Assembly (NCBI RefSeq): GCF_000143415.4
Contig: NW_003314288.1
Location: forward strand, 22,002 to 86,001
DNA length: 64,000 nt
Direction of reading: 5' to 3'
Source of the DNA: Selaginella moellendorffii
Lineage: Eukaryota; Streptophyta; Lycopodiopsida; Selaginellales; Selaginellaceae
Shown here: one piece after another, positions 55,195 through 64,000 of the stretch
How the letters are laid out: every line of letters begins with the position of its first letter
Position numbering within the stretch: the stretch's first letter is position 1
Notes under the pieces: generated by a model
Database searches by the model: none
Seen by the model: the letters and a program-made list of their open reading frames with translations, nothing else
Told to the model about the DNA's origin: nothing
Program-made: the position numbers and the translations under genes

Positions 55195-56907
55195 ATGAAA
55201 CGCGAGCGGGAGGAGGCAGCAGCGGCGGGCAAGGAGGAGCGCGACGGGGCTGCTGCGATTCGCCACTGCCCAGGTTTGATGGCGCACGCCAATGGCGGCA
55301 GCGGCGACGAGCAAAAGAAGGCGGCGGCGGCGGCGGCGACGAGGAGCAACAAGTATGATCGGCAGCTCCGGATTTGGGGTGAGCACGGGCAAGGCGCGCT
55401 GGAGCAAGCTAGCGTCTGCCTCTTGAATTGCGGAGCCACGGGCAGCGAGGCGCTCAAGAATCTCGTCCTGGGAGGGATTGGCAATGTCACGGCCGTGGAC
55501 GGGGGATTGGTCCAGGAATCCGACCTTGGCAACAATTTCCTCCTAAGCGCCGAGAATCTAGGCCAGCCACGAGCCAAGAGCATGGCCGCATTGCTCCAGG
55601 AGATGAACGACTCGGTGTTGATCGACCACATCGACGCCTCGCCCGAGTCTCTGCTTGACTCCGACCCGGGATTCTTCGCGAGGTTCACGCTCGTGATCGC
55701 CACCCAGATGCGTGACAGGAGCTTGGTGATCCTGGACGAGGTTTGCCGGCGCTTCTCCGTGATGCTGCTCGTCGCGCGATCCTATGGACTGACCGGGTAC
55801 GTGAGGATCAGCCTCCGCGAGCACGCGGTGATCGAGAGCAAGCCCGACAACACCGTGAGCGATCTCCGGCTCCACAGGCCATGGCCGGAGCTCACCACGT
55901 TCGTCAAAGAGTTTAACTTGGAGACCGAGGACTCTCTCGTCCACAAGCACATCCCTTTCGCGATCATCCTTCTCAAGGTGTGTGAGGAGTGGAGGAGCAA
56001 GCACGGCGGCGCTCTCCCGTCGACCACCAAGGAGAGATCCGAGTTTAAGTCCCTGGTGGCGTCGAAGAAGCAGGCACAGGACGAGGACAACTACAAGGAG
56101 GCGGTGGCGGCGGCGAGCAAAGTCTGGTCTCCGCCATCGCTGAGCTCGGAAGTGAAAGCCATCCTGGAAGACGGCGCTGCCGACGTCGACTCTAGCTCCT
56201 CGGACTTTTGGATACTCGTTGCGGCGCTCAAGGGATTCGTGGCCTCGGAGGGTGGCGGAGAGTTTCCACTCGACGGTGCCATCCCGGACATGCATTCCTT
56301 CACCGAGTACTACATCCTCCTCCAGCGCTGCTACCAGGCCAAGGCCGAGTCGGACGTCTCGGCCGTGGAAGCCCACGTAAGGAGCATCCTCTCGCAGCTG
56401 GGAAGAGACCCGGACTCCATCTCCAGGGCCGCGATCAAGCACTTTTGCAAGAACTCGAGGAACTTGAGGGTGCTGAGGTACAGCTCGCTGGCGGAGGAGC
56501 TGGGCTTGAAAGAGGTAGGGGCCAAGCTCCAGAAGTATCTCCCGTTCGAGGGAGACAACGCAAACTACGCGATCTACCTCATGTTTCGAGCGGTGGACAG
56601 ATTTGCCGAGGAGTTTGGGAGGTTCCCGGGGGCTATGGCGGACGAGACGGTGGAGGAGGACGCGGCCAAGCTGGGGGCGATTGCGCACAAACTGGCGGGC
56701 GAGATTGGAGTGGACGGTGGCGTCTCGGAGGAGTTCGTGTACGAGTTTTCCCGGTTTGGAGGCGGGGAGATCCACTGTGTGGGCGCTGTCGTCGGGGGGA
56801 TTGCGTCGCAGGAAGCCATCAAGCTGGTGACCAAGCAGTTCACTCCCACAGCGGGGACGCTCATCTACAACGCGATCAGCTCCACCACCACAATTTTCCA
56901 GCTCTGA
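55195..56907 (+). CDS. AXR1: NEDD8-activating enzyme E1 regulatory subunit
   Basis: A single frame of 570 residues. After an Ala/Gly-rich, low-complexity N-terminus (partly coded by GCG repeats at 55318-55340), it has the ThiF/E1-like start NKYDRQLRIWGEHGQGALE, the nucleotide-fold block LLNCGATGSEALKNLVLGGIGNV, DLGNNFLL, and the C-terminal FGGGEIHCVGAVVGGIASQEAIKLVTKQF. These are the marks of AXR1 (APP-BP1), the partner of ECR1. The heterodimer activates NEDD8/RUB for cullin modification and so SCF-dependent auxin and other signalling. As expected for this subunit, no catalytic Cys motif is seen. A second in-frame ATG at 55279 would give a shorter N-terminus. No introns occur, though the family in flowering plants is multi-exonic. 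Confidence 0.96.
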   Translation: MKREREEAAAAGKEERDGAAAIRHCPGLMAHANGGSGDEQKKAAAAAATRSNKYDRQLRIWGEHGQGALEQASVCLLNCGATGSEALKNLVLGGIGNVTAVDGGLVQESDLGNNFLLSAENLGQPRAKSMAALLQEMNDSVLIDHIDASPESLLDSDPGFFARFTLVIATQMRDRSLVILDEVCRRFSVMLLVARSYGLTGYVRISLREHAVIESKPDNTVSDLRLHRPWPELTTFVKEFNLETEDSLVHKHIPFAIILLKVCEEWRSKHGGALPSTTKERSEFKSLVASKKQAQDEDNYKEAVAAASKVWSPPSLSSEVKAILEDGAADVDSSSSDFWILVAALKGFVASEGGGEFPLDGAIPDMHSFTEYYILLQRCYQAKAESDVSAVEAHVRSILSQLGRDPDSISRAAIKHFCKNSRNLRVLRYSSLAEELGLKEVGAKLQKYLPFEGDNANYAIYLMFRAVDRFAEEFGRFPGAMADETVEEDAAKLGAIAHKLAGEIGVDGGVSEEFVYEFSRFGGGEIHCVGAVVGGIASQEAIKLVTKQFTPTAGTLIYNAISSTTTIFQL

Positions 56908-57039
56908 GAGTCGAAGGAACGCCATCTTTTCTCTCTCTTCTCTTTTTCCTTTTTTTTCTCTCGCTTCTCTCAATATTATTTTTAATCCGTGATTCAAGAG
57001 TTCGGGTGAGTTGGGCCTGACCCCGATGATGTAAATTAC
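56908..57039 (+). promoter_or_regulatory. 3' flank of AXR1
   Basis: A pyrimidine-rich stretch with TTTTTTTT (56930-56960), then AATATTATTTTTAATCC; probably the 3' untranslated region. No canonical AATAAA was identified with confidence. Confidence 0.4.
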
Positions 57040-57210
57040 ATCAGGTATAAATTGTCTTAAACCCTTTCTAGTATATTCTTTTTTATTCTATCATCTAATG
57101 GTTGATATATAATAAAATTAGAGTTCATAAATTACAAACATGCTTGTAACTATACTTTATTTGATCAATTGAATTAATAAGTCAGAATAACACTATTATT
57201 AAACAAACCA
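57040..57210. mobile_element. partial copy of the TTTGGTTTGC MITE
   Basis: Reverse-complement match to 37671-37830, with an AATAACACTATTATTAAACAAACCA end and the AGTATATTCTTTTTTATTCTATCATCTAATGG block. The other end is not clear. Confidence 0.6.
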
Positions 57211-57469
57211 AGATGCAACACATAACAATTTATTTTCGCTTTAGTGAGATCCCAAAATTAGGTAAGAAAATCATGTCTAAGGTTTTAATCCATCAGAATC
57301 AATGGCCAAATTCCTCCATTTCTCTCAAATTGTGAGCTGGTAAAGTTGCCTCTCAAATTTATCTAATTCCAGAATTGTTAAAAAATTGTAGCAAAGGTTG
57401 AGTGGAGAAATTCTTGAAACTATTTCCAATATGAGTAAATTAGAACAGTTTGAGAGGGAATAATTTAAC
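57211..57469. other. no gene seen
   Basis: AT-rich sequence; probably the upstream part of the copia fragment, but no motif is readable. Confidence 0.35.
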
Positions 57470-57944
57470 AGGTCCAATACCCAGCACAATTGGGAACTTA
57501 CCAATCACAAGAGTCACTAAAGGATCACAAAGATTTTTGAGTTGGGGAAAAAAGGCATAGTTAAGATAAAAAATAAAATGATATTGATAGTAGTGGACAA
57601 AAAGGAAGTTGCAAATATGGTAGACTGTTTTTTCCATAAGTGCAGCCTCAAATCAAAGCTTTACCACCACTTTCTTGATAGAAGGGTGCACAATCTATGC
57701 TCATATAATACTCATATGGCTAGTGGTATCAAGTATGAAACTCTCTACCATTTAAACATGGAACTGGTATTTCTAGCTCAAGTGCTTACCCTTCAAGCAT
57801 GTGAAACTATCAAGTTGTGGCATGCTAATATGGGGCATGTCAATGAACTAAATTTGCATGCCTTAGCTTGCAACCAATTTGTTGAAGGCATCACACTCCT
57901 AACTAGCCATTTAGGTGAAGTTTGCCATCTTGGCAAGAAAGTTT
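57470..57944 (+). pseudogene. Ty1/copia fragment (gag-pre-integrase domain)
   Basis: The plus strand reads GIVKIKNKMILIVV, a stretch equivalent to the region after the copia protease, then ASGIKYETLYHLN and LWHANMGHVNELNLHAL, the hallmark HxxxGH zinc-binding region of the copia integrase precursor. A Gly-Lys pair occurs shortly before the Cassandra insertion. Confidence 0.8.
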
Positions 57945-58523
57945 TGTAAGCTCTTAAGTTTAGACTTCCTAAAAAGTCATTCAACCCAATAATATTCAAA
58001 CTTAAAAACACTTAAAAACCTTTAATCAATTGAAAAAGGGGGTGCATTCTTGTTCACGAGCCCTTTCCCTTTATATTTGAACCCTTATGGATCATCTCTC
58101 GAGTCGTTCCCTTTGATTCCTTACAATCCACCACACTTCCTTGCAAATTCATGCTCTCATGAACGGAAGTTGAGAGCCACAGCTTTTTCTCTCTCCTCTC
58201 GCCTCACTCTCTTGACACCCTTCCCCTGGAGTCAAGCCTAACCAGAGCAAACTAGACCTACCAGATGTCAATCAATATATAGTGTAACCAACTAATAGAG
58301 TCTGACCTAAGACCTCTTTCATACCAAATGTAAGCTCCCGACTTTGGACTTCCCAGAAGGTCATCCAGCCTAGTACAATTCAAACCCAAAGGCATTTAAC
58401 CCCAAATATCCCAAGACCCTTAATCGATTGGAAAAGGGGGTGCACTCTTATTCATAGGCTTTTTCCCTTTATATTTAAACCATTATAGATCATCTTTCGA
58501 GTTGTTCTCTTTGGTTGCTTACA
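57945..58523 (-). mobile_element. second Cassandra-type TRIM copy
   Basis: LTRs 57945-58125 (181 bp) and 58329-58523 (195 bp) carry TGTAAGC / TTACA ends. On the minus strand, the primer site TTTGGTATGAAAGAGG (58313-58328) adjoins the right LTR, so this copy is in minus orientation. Flanks AGTTT (57940-57944) and AATTT (58524-58528) are a probable target duplication with one difference. The 5S-like part (about 58343-58397) is more eroded than in the copy at 476. The copia integrase reads on both sides. Confidence 0.88.
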
Positions 58524-58528
58524 AATTT

Positions 58529-58640
58529 GCCTTTCATTCATATCAAGAACCATGAAGGAGCAAGTTACAAACTTGTTGGATCTAGTTCATAATGATGTGT
58601 GCTACCTATCACACTTTACTAGAGACTGTCTAGTGCCTTC
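58529..58640 (+). pseudogene. Ty1/copia integrase core fragment
   Basis: After the Cassandra insertion the plus strand gives AFHIKNHEGASYKL- and LLDLVHNDVC, matching the start of the copia integrase core (LELVHSDVCGP type), with a frame change between them. It ends near 58640, where the next LTR begins at 58654. Confidence 0.75.
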
Positions 58641-58653
58641 TCCAACACGCAAG

Positions 58654-59805
58654 TGTAAGGAACCGACTCCCCGAGATGTCGTAGGCTAAAGGATCCCCAA
58701 AAGCTTGACCGAAATGACAAAGAGTTCATCGGATGGGACCAAGTCGAGGATCGAGTCCAAGACCGACTCTAGGACCGAGTTCGAGATAGAGTCCGGAATC
58801 GAGTCCGAGACCGACTCGGGGACCGAGTTCGAGTTCGAGACCGAGTTCGAGACGGAGTCCGAGATCCGAAATCGGGTCCGAGACCGAGTCCGAGGTCGAG
58901 TGCGAGGTCGGGTCCGAGATCGGGTCCGAGATCAAGTCCGAGATCGAGTCTGAGACCGAATCCGAAGTCAGATCCGAAATCGGGTCTGAGATCGAGCCAG
59001 AGACTAAGTCCAAATACTAATACGGGTCAAGGGGTGAAAGCCCAAAGCGTGCGTCTCCCAGGGGGGGGGGGCTGCAGGGGGTTCCAAAAGTATAGTAGGG
59101 ATAGTGAGGTCCAGGAACCAGTTTTGAAGGGACTCTCCAGTTGGGCTTCCAAACCGACTTGAGGTTGAGACTGGGACCGAGGGGCCTTGGGTGGGAGTGA
59201 GCATGGACTTGGCTGATTCCGGAGGGGCCGTCCAAGGAAGTGCTCAAGAGCAGCTCCCACTCCCGAAAGGGAAACCGACTACGGTGCTCCCGGCTTAGGT
59301 GGAGTGGTGCCCCACTTGAGTACCTTGTGGCTCATTGGTCCTCGCCCTTCCGGGGGCTTGGGCCTTCCCTTCGGGATGGAAGAGGGGGGGTAGAGGTACC
59401 CATACCGGGCCGTTAGGCCACGGTGTTTCGCCCCGACGTCCCGAAGCAAGTGCTGCACCCAAGGCTTGGGATTTAGAGGGTCCCATGATCAAGTCTTGTG
59501 GTACCAAGGGGTGTTAGGAATCTGGAGGCTTGGTGTGCTTGGCTGCTTGTGCCTGCGGGGAGTGTAGCCGAACCTTAAGTCCAGTCTAACCCGAGGAGGG
59601 GGATTGGGAGAGATTTGGGAATCCGTAGATGGATGGCTAACACTCCGTTGCTCGTGCAATGAGTAGCTGAAACCAAGTAGGACCAAGTAGGAGCTGGTAC
59701 CATAGGCGAGAACCTTGGCGAGGGAACTTAGCACAAGCCAAGGCAGAGTTGGCCGGATAGACGAGGTAAGCTGGCAAATTGTAAAGGAAAAATTTGTGGC
59801 TTACA
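58654..59805 (+). repeat. 5' LTR of the right-hand Ty3/gypsy element
   Basis: 1152 bp from TGTAAGGAACC to GGCTTACA, followed directly by ATTTGGTATCGGAGCC (59806-59821), a tRNA-Met-type primer site. It contains a degenerate GAGTCCGAGACC minisatellite (about 58735-59010), a run of G (59059-59069) and a block GTGAAAGCCCAAAGCG (59034-59049) shared with the LARD-like LTR. Confidence 0.88.
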
Positions 59806-59864
59806 ATTTGGTATCGGAGCCTCTTCCTCAGTTCTAGCAAAGGATAGAGGCGGATTGCTGGGAG

Positions 59865-61319
59865 ATGGCAAGGGCAGGACGTAAGCGAACCCAGGCAGAG
59901 ACGGAACCTCCTCCAGAGCTGGAGCCTCCGGTCGAACAGGAGGCTATGGATGAGGAATCCTTGCATGAGGAGGACTCCAGTGAGGAAACTTCCAAACAGG
60001 AGTCCGGTGGCGAGGTTCGGTCGTCCAAGGCTCGATTGGACGTTCTAGAAGGACAATTGGCGCAGACCAATGCCCTGCTAGAGACTCTCGTGCGCAAGCT
60101 AAAGCGTGACAAGAAGCGGAAGAAAAAGCGAAAGACTGCGGATGCTGGCAGCGCAGAAGGTGCGGACCCATCGGCAGGGACTGAGGCAAAACCAGACAAG
60201 GTCGAACAGACCGAAGTGGAATCAGTCCCTCAAGCAGTTCCCAAGTACAAACCAAAGCCCCCACCGGTCTTCAAGGGAGTGAACGACTATAAGGTGGTGG
60301 AGGATTGGTTTTACGATATGGAGGACTACTTCCGAGTGTTGCGATTACCGAGCTTGGAGAAGGTCCCATGTGCAAAACCATACCTGGCAGATAATGCCAA
60401 GTCTTGGTGGAGAACGACGGAGGCCAACGAAGGACCGGTGGCCACTTGGGAAATGATGAAGGCGAGGATCCGCGCAACTTACGTTCCTCCGAATGCTACC
60501 CTGCATCTAAGGGACGAGCTGAGTAGGCTGAAGCAGACCGGAACCATTCAGGAGTATGTGAATGGGTTTATGGCAAAGAGGATACTTGTCACGGACATGG
60601 GGGATATGGATGCGTTCCATGCCTTCATATCAGGTTTGCAAACCTGGGCTCGCGGCGAAGTAATGCGGTGGAACCCGACCAACTACAAGGAAGTGTTGGA
60701 TGCGGCCATCAAGGTGCATTTTAACGATAACCTGCGAAAGGGGAACACAACGGGGTTGGGATCCACGTTTAGCAAAGGGGCCAAACCAAGGGGAACGTTT
60801 AGCAGAGGGAAATTCAAGAAGAGTTTCTCTAAGAATGAGTCCTCAGGGTTCCGGAAAGGCAGATCCGGTGGCCAGCGAGCGAGTACGTGGGGGAGTCAAG
60901 CGAAAAGAGACAAACCCACGGATAAGAAGGTCAAGTCGTATAGCAGCGTGGGAAACAATGTATGCTACAACTGCAGTGAAGCGGAACACTTCTCGAGGGA
61001 ATGTCCCTACCCGAAGAAGGCCAGAGCCAATATGGCCATCAAATCGGGTGAAGTCCAAACGGAGGTATGTGATCCAGTCCCTAACTCAAAGTTACTCATT
61101 ACACGAGCAACTTTGGTAGAGAGTCATTCGCGACATCTACTAGCCCTCCGAGGGAAGCTCGGAGGTAGCTTTGTTAAAATCCTTATTGACACGAGTGCTT
61201 CGGATAATTTTGTGGCTGCAGACATAGTCCGGCAAGCCGGACTAACGGTGCAGCGGCTAGGCGAACCAAGGACTATAGAGTTTGTTCAAGGTAGCCAAAG
61301 CACCGATGAGGTACTTTGA
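59865..61319 (+). CDS. gag-protease part of gypsy polyprotein, 484 aa to an in-frame stop
   Basis: It starts at ATG 59865. The N-terminus is acidic and Pro/Glu-rich, then a Lys/Arg-rich patch (KLKRDKKRKKKRK), the gag capsid part (VFKGVNDYKVVEDWFYDMED, KSWWRTTEA, LRDELSRLKQTGTIQEYVNGF), a basic Gly/Ser region and one zinc knuckle CYNCSEAEHFSREC (C-x2-C-x4-H-x4-C). The protease active site reads LIDTSASDNF, where D-T/S-G-A is expected. A TGA at 61317 interrupts the frame, and the same frame goes on afterwards. Confidence 0.9.
   Translation: MARAGRKRTQAETEPPPELEPPVEQEAMDEESLHEEDSSEETSKQESGGEVRSSKARLDVLEGQLAQTNALLETLVRKLKRDKKRKKKRKTADAGSAEGADPSAGTEAKPDKVEQTEVESVPQAVPKYKPKPPPVFKGVNDYKVVEDWFYDMEDYFRVLRLPSLEKVPCAKPYLADNAKSWWRTTEANEGPVATWEMMKARIRATYVPPNATLHLRDELSRLKQTGTIQEYVNGFMAKRILVTDMGDMDAFHAFISGLQTWARGEVMRWNPTNYKEVLDAAIKVHFNDNLRKGNTTGLGSTFSKGAKPRGTFSRGKFKKSFSKNESSGFRKGRSGGQRASTWGSQAKRDKPTDKKVKSYSSVGNNVCYNCSEAEHFSRECPYPKKARANMAIKSGEVQTEVCDPVPNSKLLITRATLVESHSRHLLALRGKLGGSFVKILIDTSASDNFVAADIVRQAGLTVQRLGEPRTIEFVQGSQSTDEVL
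61317..61319 (+). other. in-frame TGA between gag-protease and pol
   Basis: The stop lies in otherwise matching frame between DEVL and QARVEV. It could be a point mutation of CGA or TGG, or a readthrough-type boundary; the context here does not decide. Confidence 0.7.
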
Positions 61320-64000
61320 CAAGCGAGAGTCGAAGTAGGGACATGGAGAGTGGACATGGATTTCACCGTGTTGGACATGGCGGGATTTGACGTGATCTTC
61401 GGAATGGACTGGTTTAATCGGTTCGTGGTAGCCCTGCATGGACAAGGTAGAAACCTTGTGGTACTGGCGAATGCCCAAGGAAGAAGATCTAGGGTGGAGG
61501 CCCAGGATCTAAAGGTAGGGCAAAGCAAGGCCAAAGAGTCCTGCTTAAACCTGGTGTCCACAAGAGGACAACTCACTAAAGGAACTAAGGCAGCCTTTTT
61601 GTGCTTACTCTCGGTGAAGAGTGACAAAAAGACAGGAACGGAAGAAGTACCTTTAGTGATCCAACGAGTGTTGGACCAATTCCAGGATACCATGCCGGAG
61701 GAGCTACCGGCGGGGTTGCCCCCCGCACGACCAATAGAACATAAGATTGAGTTGGTCGAGGGTGCTGAGGCGATGGTTCGTCCCCCCTATCGGTTGAACG
61801 AAAAAGAACTCAAGGAGCTCAAGTGCCAACTAGAGGAGTTGGTGGACAAAGGGTATATCAGGTTGAGCAAGTCGCCGTATGGGGCACCGGTGTTATTTGT
61901 GAAAAAGAAAGATGGATCTATGCACATGTGCATAGATTACCGGTTGCTCAACAAGTATACAAAGAAGAACAAGTACCCTTTGCCCAGGATTGAGGACCTG
62001 TTCGATAGGTTGGGAAAGGCAAAATACTTCTCGAGGATTGACCTAAGGTCAGGATACTACCAAATCAGGGTAGCCGAGGAAGATGTCAAGAAGACAACCT
62101 GTCGAACAAGGTATGGAAGCTTTGAGTTCCTGGTGATGCCCTTTGTGCTGTGCAATGCGCCGGCAACGTTTTCGGCGTTGATGAACCATATTTTTGTACC
62201 CTATCTGGATCACTTCGTAGTCGTCTATATCGACGACATCCTGATCTATAGCGAGACGCTAGAGGAGCATGCCGAACACTTGGCGAAGGTGTTTGAGAAA
62301 CTAAGGGAACACAAACTGTATGCTAAAGAGAGCAAATGTAACTTTGCTCAACAAGAGGTAAAGTTTCTCGGGCATGTGGTGGGCCAGGATGGGCTCAAGG
62401 TGGACCCAGAGAAGGTCCAAGCGATCCAGGAATGGGAGCGACCATCCAATGTACACGAGTTGAGGGCATTCCTGGGGCTATGCAACTGCTATCGAAAGTT
62501 TATCAGACACTATTCGAGAGTAGCCCTGCCCTTAACGGACCAAACAGGAAAAGGGAAGATGGTGTGGACAGCGGAATGCGAGGCGGCATTCGTCCACCTC
62601 AAGGGGAAGTTGAGGAAGGCTCCCGTATTGGCATTACCAGACTTTGGTAAGGACTTTGAGGTAGAAACGGATGCTTCGGACTTTGCGTTGGGCGCAGTTT
62701 TGAAGCAAGACAACCATCCGGTAGCGTTCTTCTCGAAGAAGCTGGACAAGGCTCAACGGAAGTGGCCTGCCCACGAGAAGGAATTGTTTGCGGTGGTCAA
62801 GGCGCTCAAGGAATGGCGACACTACCTTGGGAGACACTTCAAGGTTTACACGGACAATGTGGCAACGAAACACTTCTTGTCACAGCCCGACCTAAGAGGG
62901 AAACAAGGTCGGTGGGCCAATGCCTTGGCTGAGTTTGATTGCGAGATTCTGTACAAGCCTGGGAAGAGCAACATCATGGCGGATGCGCTAAGTCGAAAAG
63001 CGAGCTTGAGGTTGGCAATATCCAGCACAACAGCAACCTTCTGGGACGATGTGCGGACAGCATATGAGAATGATGGTCTAGCACAAGAAGTGTTGCTGAG
63101 GAATCTAGAGGCGCAGGAAGCTCACCAGAGAGGTGAGCTGCCAACGGAAGAGAAAACGGGCTATGTGGAACGCAACGGACTCATCTATTACAAGCAAACG
63201 AGGGTGTATGTTCCAGAAGGGGAACTAAGGAAGGTGGCCTTAGAAGAGTGTCATGACGGACCTCTTGCGGGACACGGCGGAGTGCCCAAGATGATGGGCC
63301 TACTCAAAAGGAAGTACCATTGGCCAGATATGGCTAAGGACGTACAAGACTATGTAAAGACATGTCCAACATGTCAGCAGGTAAAAGCCGTGACTAAGGC
63401 TAACGGGGGCTTGTTGCAAAGCATCCCAATTCCAGATCGCCCGTGGAAATGTCTTACGATGGACTTCATCACGGGACTCCCCCCAAGCGAGGGGTTTGAT
63501 GCGATATTCGTGGTGGTGGACCGATTTTCAAAAATGGCACATTTCATACCCACCACAACGGAGGTGGATGCGGAAGGTGTGGCGAAGCTGTTCTTCGAAC
63601 AAGTGGTTCGAGTGCGGGGAAGACCGGAAGAGATCATCTCAGATCGAGATAAGATCTTCACCAGTAGGTTCTGGAGGACTCTCCTGGAACAGTATCGCAC
63701 CAAGTTGAAATTCAGCACAGCCTATCACCCACAGACAGACGGACAAACGGAAAGGGTGAATAGGCAGCTGGAGGATTATTTGCGATGCTATGTCTCGGGA
63801 GACCAGACCGATTGGGTAAGTCATTTGGGACTTGCGGAAATGTGTTATAACAACTCACCACATTCGAGTATCGGGGTGAGTCCATGGGAAGTCATCAATG
63901 GGCGAGCTATTGAAGGTCCTGTGGAACTCAGCGTGGCCGAGTATCATGGAGAGTTGCCCGCAGTGGAGGCATTCACGGCGGAAAGACTTAGCATTTGGAA
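61320..64000 (+). CDS. pol part of gypsy polyprotein (RT, RNase H, integrase), open to window edge
   Basis: The frame of 59865 continues without a further stop that I could find up to 64000. RT shows [42 protein letters not shown] and an intact YIDDILIY catalytic box (about 62226-62249). RNase H shows [35 protein letters not shown] and NIMADALSR. Integrase has the zinc-binding H-H-C-C ([18 protein letters not shown]), then [27 protein letters not shown] and [17 protein letters not shown] and integrase residues appear intact, so the copy may be only lightly damaged. Confidence 0.9.

Larger units (their letters stand above)
58654..64000 (+). mobile_element. well-preserved Ty3/gypsy retrotransposon, right end outside the window
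   Basis: It consists of the LTR (58654-59805), primer site, a 59-bp leader and one long frame with all gag-pol parts in gypsy order (protease, RT, RNase H, integrase). Only one in-frame stop is seen. The 3' LTR is beyond 64000, so the age of insertion cannot be judged. Confidence 0.92.

Noticed and set aside
55558-56997. 479-residue minus-strand frame opposite AXR1
   Set aside because: Antisense shadow of a GC-rich gene; Arg/His/Leu/Val-rich with no family motif, while the plus strand shows full AXR1 signatures.
58735-59010. CRISPR-like direct repeats
   Set aside because: Units are 6-12 bp, contiguous and degenerate with no spacers, and the context is a plant LTR.
58705-59013. Glu/Thr/Ser-rich and Asp/Ser-rich frames
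   Set aside because: Same minisatellite, inside the LTR.

Overview
The window reads as nuclear DNA of a vascular land plant. The best fit I can infer is a lycophyte such as Selaginella: the spliced genes have very short introns (mostly 47-78 bp), coding DNA is GC-rich beside AT-rich repeats, there are plant PLS-type PPR relics, and there is a plant-type frataxin and AXR1. The species assignment is inference; no sequence search was possible.

Layout. Bases 1-43190 are almost entirely transposable elements, many nested: Ty3/gypsy fragments, a Cassandra-type TRIM element carrying a 5S-rRNA-like segment in its LTRs, and a large non-coding LTR element (LARD-like, about 1.1 kb LTRs, tRNA-Met-type primer site) present as one near-complete copy, a solo LTR, an LTR cluster and several broken copies. 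There is also a degenerate chromovirus with 361-bp LTRs and a GGATG target duplication (30061-36122), a second gypsy family with short LTRs (37975-42768), hAT-type and other short DNA elements, and a long CT/CA microsatellite. Within this lie one possible small secreted Cys/Trp-rich peptide gene (15795-15974, minus) with a decayed copy, a PPR pseudogene (16465-18197) and a second PPR fragment (about 11897-12147).

Bases 43295-56907 form a compact gene island of seven genes. Five are on the minus strand, separated by only about 155-295 bp: a small C2HC zinc-knuckle protein, a LETM1-like mitochondrial inner-membrane protein, a 1095-aa coiled-coil protein, frataxin, and protein phosphatase inhibitor 2. 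Two follow on the plus strand: a PIF1-family helicase and the NEDD8-activating enzyme subunit AXR1, both intronless. Frataxin and the LETM1-like protein are mitochondrial by family, and PIF1 helicases act in nucleus and/or mitochondria.

Bases 57000-64000 return to repeats: a MITE remnant, a Ty1/copia fragment split by a second Cassandra copy (minus strand), and the 5' LTR plus gag-pol of a well-preserved Ty3/gypsy element that runs off the right edge. Its reading frame has one in-frame stop and an altered protease active site. It appears related to the integrase fragment at the left edge, and its LTR shares a block with the non-coding LARD-like LTR, which suggests an autonomous/non-autonomous pair.
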